A stretch of 9,016 nucleotides of DNA, taken from contig JAUXIQ010000056.1 of assembly GCA_030620925.1 (NCBI GenBank), forward strand, positions 1-9,016, written 5' to 3'. The translations under genes and the position numbers were made by a program. Every line of letters begins with the position of its first letter. Position 1 is the first letter of the stretch. The stretch comes from Nitrospinota bacterium (GTDB taxonomy: Bacteria; JAUXIQ01). Below are positions 4,475 through 9,016 of the stretch, in pieces. Below the pieces are notes generated by a model, which saw only the letters and a program-made list of their open reading frames with translations, was not told where the DNA came from and did not search any database.

Positions 4475-5410
4475 ATGTCCAGTAAATTCAAGCATGACGT
4501 TGTTAACCGATGGGCGGGTAATCCAATTATTACACAGGATAACCTGCCTTTTACCACCACGAACATCTACAGCGCTGCAGCGGTCGAAAAAGATGGTGAG
4601 TATATCCTGCTGGTGACGGTGGAAGATCTTGAGGGCAAGACTTTCATTCACCTGGCCCGCAGCGACGATGGGTACAATTTCGATGTAGCGGGCGACCCGT
4701 TTTTAAGCCCCTCTCAAGACGAAAAATACCGGTTATTCGAGGAGAGGGGAGTACGCGAAGCCAGGGTAACCTTTATGGAGGGGAAATATTATATCGTTTA
4801 TATGGGTACAGGGTTTCATGGTTTTGTTTTATGTCTGGCAGTTACAGAGGATTTTAACAATGTAGAGAGACTCGGAGTGATATCGGAGCCGGAAACCAAG
4901 GCGGGGGCACTGTTCCCGTGCAAATTCAACGGCAAATACGCCAGGCTGGAGCGTCCCAAAGAGGGAGACCGGATCTGGATATCCTATTCTCATGATCTTT
5001 TGACCTGGGGAGAAAGTGATGAGGTGATTTCTCCTCGAGGCGGGTTCTGGGATTCCGGATTGATCGGGTGCGCCTTTCCACCCATGGAAATCGAGGAAGG
5101 ATGGCTTCTGGGATACTACGCCATAAAGAATAAGCCGAGCGGCCCCATTTGGAGGATTGGAGCAGCCATTTTAGACCGCGATGATCCCTGCAGGGTCACA
5201 GCCCGGAGCAATATACCGATTATCTCCCCCCGCGAGGATTATGAGCGGATAGGGGATATGAACAACGTGGTTTTCTCTTCCGGGGCAATACTGGAAAAAA
5301 CCGGCGAACTTAAAATCTATTATGCCGCCGCCGACAACTGCCTGTGTGTGGGTACTGCAAAGCTTTCAGAAGTCGTTACAACCTGTATCGAAAGCAGCAA
5401 GGAGTATTGA
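4475..5410 (+). CDS. GH130 family protein (COG2152-like), copy 1, altered active site
   Basis: Family GH130 enzymes are five-bladed beta-propeller phosphorylases, and some hydrolases, acting on beta-mannosides. The 311 residues align end to end with the next gene: NRWAGNPIIT at 11-20, LARSDDGYNFD at 60-70, ISEPETKAGALFP at 136-148, RIGDMNNVVFSSGAI at 258-272. Three positions conserved in the neighbouring copies differ here. LLLRVE becomes LLVTVE (Arg to Thr at 48). The EDPR motif carrying the presumed general acid Asp becomes REAR (94-97), so the Asp becomes Glu95. The YHG motif becomes YYA, so the His becomes Tyr215. It may therefore be inactive, altered in chemistry, or a non-catalytic partner or sugar-binding protein. 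No signal peptide, so cytoplasmic. First gene of the operon, one base before the next gene. Confidence 0.85.
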   Translation: MSSKFKHDVVNRWAGNPIITQDNLPFTTTNIYSAAAVEKDGEYILLVTVEDLEGKTFIHLARSDDGYNFDVAGDPFLSPSQDEKYRLFEERGVREARVTFMEGKYYIVYMGTGFHGFVLCLAVTEDFNNVERLGVISEPETKAGALFPCKFNGKYARLERPKEGDRIWISYSHDLLTWGESDEVISPRGGFWDSGLIGCAFPPMEIEEGWLLGYYAIKNKPSGPIWRIGAAILDRDDPCRVTARSNIPIISPREDYERIGDMNNVVFSSGAILEKTGELKIYYAAADNCLCVGTAKLSEVVTTCIESSKEY

Positions 5411-5411
5411 G

Positions 5412-6344
5412 ATGCCCGGTAGGCGAGGTCCTGATCTTTTACACCGCTGGGAAGGGAATCCGATTATTACCCTGGAAGACATTCCTTTCCGGTGCAATAC
5501 GGTATTTAACGGCTCCTCTGTAAAGATCGGAGATGAATATTTGATTCTTCTGCGGGTCGAGGGACAGCAGGGTTATTCATTCTTCGCCCTGGCCAGGGGG
5601 GATGACGGCTATCATTTTGATGTAGACCCGGAGCCTGTCCTGCTTCCGGAAAAAAACGGTCCTTTTGCAAAATATGAGACCCGTGGGTTGGAAGACCCAC
5701 GGATCACCTTAATCGATGGGGTCTATTACATTCTATATTCTGTTGCTTCCAGTTACGGAACAAGGATCGCTATTGCAAAAACCCATGACTTTCAACGCTA
5801 CGAACGCATCGCCATCATTTCCGAACCGGGCAACAAGGACGGCGTGCTCTTCCCGGAGAAGATCAAGGGAAGGTATGCCAGGCTGGACCGACCTCTTGGA
5901 TCGTATAATGTCGGCTGCATCTGGATTTCATATTCTGACGACCTGATCCACTGGGGCCATCATGAACCGGTAATCATGCCGCGGTCGGGATATTGGGACG
6001 CTGACCGCATAGGAGCATCCGTTCCGCCTATAAAAACCGAGAAGGGATGGCTGGAAATTTACCACGGCTTCAAAATGACAGCCTCAGGCCCCATCTACCG
6101 GATGGGAGCGGTTCTCCTGGACCTGGACGATCCCGCAAAAGTGATTGCCCGAAGCGATGATGCCATACTTTCACCAAGGGAAAAATACGAGCGAATAGGA
6201 GACGTCAACAACGTAGTTTTTGCCTGCGGCGCCATAGTAGAGCCGAACAACGAAGTGAAAATATATTACGGTGGGGCGGACACCTGTTTATGTGTTGCGA
6301 CCGTAAATATAGATCGGCTGATTGAGGTTATAATAGAGGTATGA
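5412..6344 (+). CDS. GH130 family glycoside phosphorylase-like protein, copy 2
   Basis: This is a 310-residue GH130 protein with the motifs that copy 1 lacks: LLLRVE (R48), RGLEDPRITL with E94, D95, P96 and R97, ARLDRP (157-161, continuing into P), and GWLEIYHG with H218. In characterised GH130 enzymes an Asp in this region acts as general acid and Arg/His residues help bind phosphate, so mannoside phosphorolysis is plausible. Substrate and linkage cannot be read from sequence. The start at 5412 is chosen because AAGGAG (5399-5404) lies seven bases upstream and NPIIT then falls at the same position as in copy 1. An in-frame ATG at 5322 lies deep inside copy 1 and is rejected. Only one base separates it from copy 1, and it overlaps copy 3 by ATGA, so translation is coupled. 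Copies 1 and 2 are tandem paralogues. Cytoplasmic. Confidence 0.88.
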   Translation: MPGRRGPDLLHRWEGNPIITLEDIPFRCNTVFNGSSVKIGDEYLILLRVEGQQGYSFFALARGDDGYHFDVDPEPVLLPEKNGPFAKYETRGLEDPRITLIDGVYYILYSVASSYGTRIAIAKTHDFQRYERIAIISEPGNKDGVLFPEKIKGRYARLDRPLGSYNVGCIWISYSDDLIHWGHHEPVIMPRSGYWDADRIGASVPPIKTEKGWLEIYHGFKMTASGPIYRMGAVLLDLDDPAKVIARSDDAILSPREKYERIGDVNNVVFACGAIVEPNNEVKIYYGGADTCLCVATVNIDRLIEVIIEV

Positions 6345-7387
6345 TTCGACGACATGAGACAAATCCTCTGATCAAGCCTGAAATGGTCAAGCCGTCCCGC
6401 AGCGGCTATCGTGTGAGAGGAGTGTTTAACCCGGCGGCCGCAGTCTACGGCGACGAGATAGTTCTTTTGCTGAGGGTAGCCGAGGACTGCGAGAGCAAAG
6501 ACGGCCGGGTGGCGGTTCCCTATTACAGGTTTGAAGGGGGACGGGGCCATCCGGAAATTCTGGAAGTAAGGGCGGATGATCCCGCTGTGCAGTTAAAGGA
6601 TACGCGGGGCGTGGTTTATGAGGGAAGAGACTACCTGTCCACCCTGAGTCATATTCGGCTGGCTCGCAGCCGGGATGGGGTAAATTTTAAAGTAGACGAA
6701 AAACCGTTCATCTATCCCTGCCATGAGAGTGAATCTTTCGGGGTGGAAGACGCAAGAGTTACAAAAATAGGCGACAACTATTATATCAACTATACCGCCG
6801 TTTCCGGCGACGGCTTTGCCACCGCCCTGGCCGCCACTGAAAATTTCGTCGATATTGACCGGAAGGGGATTATCTTCCCGCCGCAGAATAAGGATGTTTC
6901 CATTCTCCCGGAAAAGATCAAGGGGAAATATTGCGCACTGCACCGCCCCAACAACGACGGGTTCGGTTTGCCCTCCATCTGGTACAGCGAATCGCAGGAC
7001 CTTATTCACTGGGGCAATCACAAGTGCCTGGCCCGGCCGCTGGACACGATGTGGGAGAAAATGAAAATAGGTGGTGGAGCGGCACCGATAAAAACAAGGG
7101 AAGGATGGCTGGAAATTTACCACGGCAAAGGAGAAGACCATGTCTACTCGTTGTCGTTATTATTGTTGGATTTAAACCAGCCTTCACTAGTGTTGAAAAG
7201 AGGGCGAGAGCCGATCCTATTCCCGCAAGAGAAATATGAAACCGAGGGCTTTTTCCCCAACGTCGTGTTTTCCAACGGCTTGATTGAAAAAGATGACGGC
7301 AGACTTTTTATTTATTACGGCGCATGCGATGAAACAGTTTGTCTGGCGGAAACGACCGTGGAATCACTTTTAAACACATTGAAATAG
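6341..7387 (+). CDS. GH130 family glycoside phosphorylase-like protein, copy 3
   Basis: The 348 residues begin RHETNPLIKPEMV, then RGVFNPAAAVYGDE (27-38), a form of the N-terminal family motif more typical than in the other two copies. LLLRVAED (R45), GVEDARV (D137, R139), ALHRP (199-203) and GWLEIYHGKG (H261) supply the expected active-site positions. PNVVFSNGL (306-314) and FIYYGACDE (323-331) are the final propeller blade. It is longer and more distant than copies 1 and 2, mainly from extra residues at about 55-100, so it may act on a different chain length or linkage. Tandem GH130 pairs in Thermoanaerobacter (Teth514_1788/1789) divide labour between oligomannan and mannobiose. The start overlaps the copy 2 stop as ATGA, and GAGG (6336-6339) is too close to be a good independent site, so translation is probably coupled. 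Cytoplasmic. Confidence 0.9.
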   Translation: MIRRHETNPLIKPEMVKPSRSGYRVRGVFNPAAAVYGDEIVLLLRVAEDCESKDGRVAVPYYRFEGGRGHPEILEVRADDPAVQLKDTRGVVYEGRDYLSTLSHIRLARSRDGVNFKVDEKPFIYPCHESESFGVEDARVTKIGDNYYINYTAVSGDGFATALAATENFVDIDRKGIIFPPQNKDVSILPEKIKGKYCALHRPNNDGFGLPSIWYSESQDLIHWGNHKCLARPLDTMWEKMKIGGGAAPIKTREGWLEIYHGKGEDHVYSLSLLLLDLNQPSLVLKRGREPILFPQEKYETEGFFPNVVFSNGLIEKDDGRLFIYYGACDETVCLAETTVESLLNTLK

Positions 7388-7400
7388 AGGAGGAGGCAAA

Positions 7401-8531
7401 ATGAGAATAGCTTTTATTTCCACCTATCCTCCCATTGAATGCGGCATTGCCACTTACACCAGTTACCTTAATGATGCGTTGAGAAAGCTGCATAACGAGA
7501 CGCTGGTGATCAGCCCTTTCGGTGCAGCGGGAGAAAATGTGTTTCCCATTTACTCGCGGGGCAGCGCCTACTTCGCCTCTGAAACCTTTAACATTTGCGA
7601 AGAGATAACCCCCGACCTGGTCCACATACAACACGAATACGGACTCTACGGCCCTCAGAAGGGAGTCCACATAATAGAGCTGATTCTGAGATTACGCCTG
7701 GTCGGCTTACCTGTCGTTACCACTCTGCACACGGTGTACGAAGACCTTAATAATGATGAACAAATTATTCTCCGCATAGTGGTGGATGAAAGCTCGGCGA
7801 TTATCGTCCACGAGGATTATCAGAAAGAGACGCTGGTGAGATATTTCGGCGGAGGGGAAAAAATCCACGTGATACCCCATGGCGTGCGGGAGCTCCTGCC
7901 CATTCCCGACGCCAAAGAGAAGCTGGAAATCTTCGACAAACAGGTGATACTTTTATGCGGCTACTTTCGGCCCACCAAGGGGTTTCATAAAATTGTGGAA
8001 TGGTTCCCGGAAATCTGTAGGCAAGTGGATGATGTGATTCTGGTAATCGCAGGGAAATCGCGAGGCCTGGAGTTCCGGGACTATCAGAGGAAGTTTTTTG
8101 AGTCGATCAACAGTTCTCCGGTCAGTGACAAAATCGCTGTGCTGAGAGGACAATTCCCCCAGGATACCTTTGATACGATCGTCTCCGCCAGCGACGTGGT
8201 GGTATTACCTTATGAAATCGGCGCCCAAAGCGGCATAATGGCACACTGTTTCGCCTTCGGCAAGCCGGTCATTACCTCAAATCTGCCGGCGTTTAAGAAG
8301 ACCATCGACAAGAGCAAAGGGGGCTTCACCTGCGATACCGAAGCAGATTACATGGAAAATATTGTAAACACCCTCAATGACTCGAACTTACAAAAGATGC
8401 TCGAGGAAAATATAAGAAACTACGTAAAAGAAAAAGTGGGCTGGTCAACTGTGGCCCAACAACATATCGAGGTTTATCGCTCGGTCATTAGAGTTCCCTA
8501 CGGCAACGCAAAGTATGTCTATCTGGGATAA
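7401..8531 (+). CDS. GT4 family glycosyltransferase (GT-B fold)
   Basis: A 376-residue retaining GT-B glycosyltransferase. The N-terminal Rossmann domain starts MRIAFISTYPPIECGIATYT, with a glycine loop near 15-16 for the acceptor side. HIQHEYG (75-81), TTLHT (107-111) and IPHG (158-161) follow. The C-terminal donor domain has LLCGYFRPTKGF (184-195) with R190 and K193 as likely nucleotide-phosphate ligands, and VVLPYEIGAQSG (267-278) before FGKPVI (286-291). E272 matches the first Glu of the EX7E motif, but the second position is Met280, as in the QSG subgroup. The donor is not readable; GDP-mannose is an inference from the GH130 neighbours. There is no membrane segment. A strong AGGAGGAGG (7388-7396) directly precedes the ATG, 13 bases after copy 3. 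Last gene of the operon, convergent with the hydratase. Confidence 0.9.
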   Translation: MRIAFISTYPPIECGIATYTSYLNDALRKLHNETLVISPFGAAGENVFPIYSRGSAYFASETFNICEEITPDLVHIQHEYGLYGPQKGVHIIELILRLRLVGLPVVTTLHTVYEDLNNDEQIILRIVVDESSAIIVHEDYQKETLVRYFGGGEKIHVIPHGVRELLPIPDAKEKLEIFDKQVILLCGYFRPTKGFHKIVEWFPEICRQVDDVILVIAGKSRGLEFRDYQRKFFESINSSPVSDKIAVLRGQFPQDTFDTIVSASDVVVLPYEIGAQSGIMAHCFAFGKPVITSNLPAFKKTIDKSKGGFTCDTEADYMENIVNTLNDSNLQKMLEENIRNYVKEKVGWSTVAQQHIEVYRSVIRVPYGNAKYVYLG

Positions 8532-8558
8532 ACGTCACGTGTAACTGAGAAGTTAATC

Positions 8559-8690
8559 CGATTTCTATTTCCCCTTGAATACCGGCTCTCTCTTCTCGAC
8601 GAAGGCCGTAGCGCCTTCCTTATGGTCTTCGGTGGCGAAGCAGTAGCGCATGGCGAATGAGTGCCACTCATTCCACTCGTCCAGCGGCAT
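8559..8690. repeat. Right copy of the ~133-bp direct repeat flanking the GH130/GT4 cassette
   Basis: It matches 4188-4320 in the same orientation. The homology begins just before the hydratase stop codon, with a faint extension about ten bases further to the left (AAG..AATC in both). It ends at CCAGCGGCAT. Here it is the intact 3' end of the hydratase gene. The repeats are 4371 bp apart. Confidence 0.88.
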
Positions 8691-9016
8691 ATTAAGGCCC
8701 CTGCGGATGCCTTCCTTGGCCAGTTTCAGCGATATCGGAGGCTTGTTGGCGATCCTGCCCGCCAGCTCCATGGTAGCAGGCATCAGCTCCTCGTGGGGAA
8801 CCACCTTGTTGACCAGGCCGATGCGCGCCGCCTCCGCCCCGTCTATGATGTCGGCGGTTAGTATCAGCTCGTAAGCCTTGGCCAGACCCACCAGCCTGGG
8901 CAGCATGATCATCCCTTCGTCGGGGATCAGCCCCACTCTCAGGAACACCTCCCCGAACCTGGCTCTTTCAGAGGCTATCCTCATGTCGCACATCAGGGTG
9001 ATATCGCAGCCGTAGC
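8565..9016 (-). CDS. Enoyl-CoA hydratase/isomerase family protein, 5'-truncated
   Basis: Crotonase-fold enzymes hydrate, isomerise or otherwise transform acyl-CoA thioesters. About 149 C-terminal residues are visible and the frame runs off the right edge. The Met at 8993 is internal, since YGCDITLMCDMRIASERA reads through it and is the usual family sequence after the GGG oxyanion-hole loop. FGEVFLRVGLIPDEGMIMLP matches the active-site region where a second catalytic Glu or Asp usually lies. AARIGLVNKVVPHEEL and the terminal FATEDHKEGATAFVEKREP are typical of the family. Family size is about 260 residues, so roughly 110 are missing. It converges on the glycosyltransferase with only 33 bases between and no obvious terminator. 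A role in methylglutaconyl-CoA chemistry alongside HMG-CoA synthase is possible, but the visible part cannot show specificity. Confidence 0.92.
   Translation of the reverse strand, partial: YGCDITLMCDMRIASERARFGEVFLRVGLIPDEGMIMLPRLVGLAKAYELILTADIIDGAEAARIGLVNKVVPHEELMPATMELAGRIANKPPISLKLAKEGIRRGLNMPLDEWNEWHSFAMRYCFATEDHKEGATAFVEKREPVFKGK

Noticed and set aside
5322-5411. Upstream ATG giving a 30-residue N-terminal extension of GH130 copy 2
   Set aside because: It lies inside copy 1, has no ribosome binding site and adds sequence absent from the paralogue. The ATG at 5412 has AAGGAG at seven bases.

Overview
The window is bacterial chromosomal DNA, GC-rich in its genes and AT-rich in its control regions. 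It carries acyl-CoA metabolism genes (an iron-sulfur 2,4-dienoyl-CoA reductase-type flavoenzyme, an HMG-CoA synthase family protein and an enoyl-CoA hydratase) around an inserted-looking carbohydrate cassette. The gene content would suit an anaerobic, acyl-CoA-degrading bacterium. My guess is a Chloroflexota (Dehalococcoidia-like) genome, but this is a weak inference from gene style and repeats, not from a marker gene.

Layout, left to right. (1) 2-1531, + strand: the C-terminal three quarters of an Old Yellow Enzyme/FadH-like reductase, cut by the window edge. (2) 1532-2026: no gene, but a cluster of short palindromes and a pair of inverted repeat units. (3) 2027-2310: a complete leucine-type transcription attenuator. 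It has an AT-rich UP-like stretch, a near-consensus sigma-70 promoter, a 34-codon leader peptide with five consecutive Leu codons, mutually exclusive 1:2, 2:3 and 3:4 stems, and a strong intrinsic terminator. (4) 2369-4064: a 48-codon small ORF whose end overlaps the start of a 518-residue HMG-CoA synthase family protein. (5) 4065-4330: palindromes, then a decayed copy of the 3' end of the enoyl-CoA hydratase gene that lies at the right edge. (6) 4405-8531: a promoter and a tight four-gene operon of three GH130 family proteins and one GT4 glycosyltransferase. (7) 8565-9016, - strand: the 3' part of the enoyl-CoA hydratase gene.

Two points stand out. First, transcription of the HMG-CoA synthase gene appears to be controlled by ribosome stalling at Leu codons. 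HMG-CoA is linked to leucine by leucine catabolism and by the alternative isovaleryl-CoA pathway, and the nearby hydratase and enoyl-reductase families would fit such chemistry, although substrate assignments are not provable here. Second, the GH130/GT4 operon sits between two direct copies, about 91% identical, of the last ~133 bp of the hydratase gene. The right copy is intact and the left is broken by a nonsense change and a frameshift. This is the footprint expected if the cassette was inserted at the 3' end of that gene.

The cassette products have no visible signal peptides. They could form a cytoplasmic system that builds and phosphorolyses a mannose-containing oligosaccharide, with the first GH130 copy having lost several expected active-site residues.
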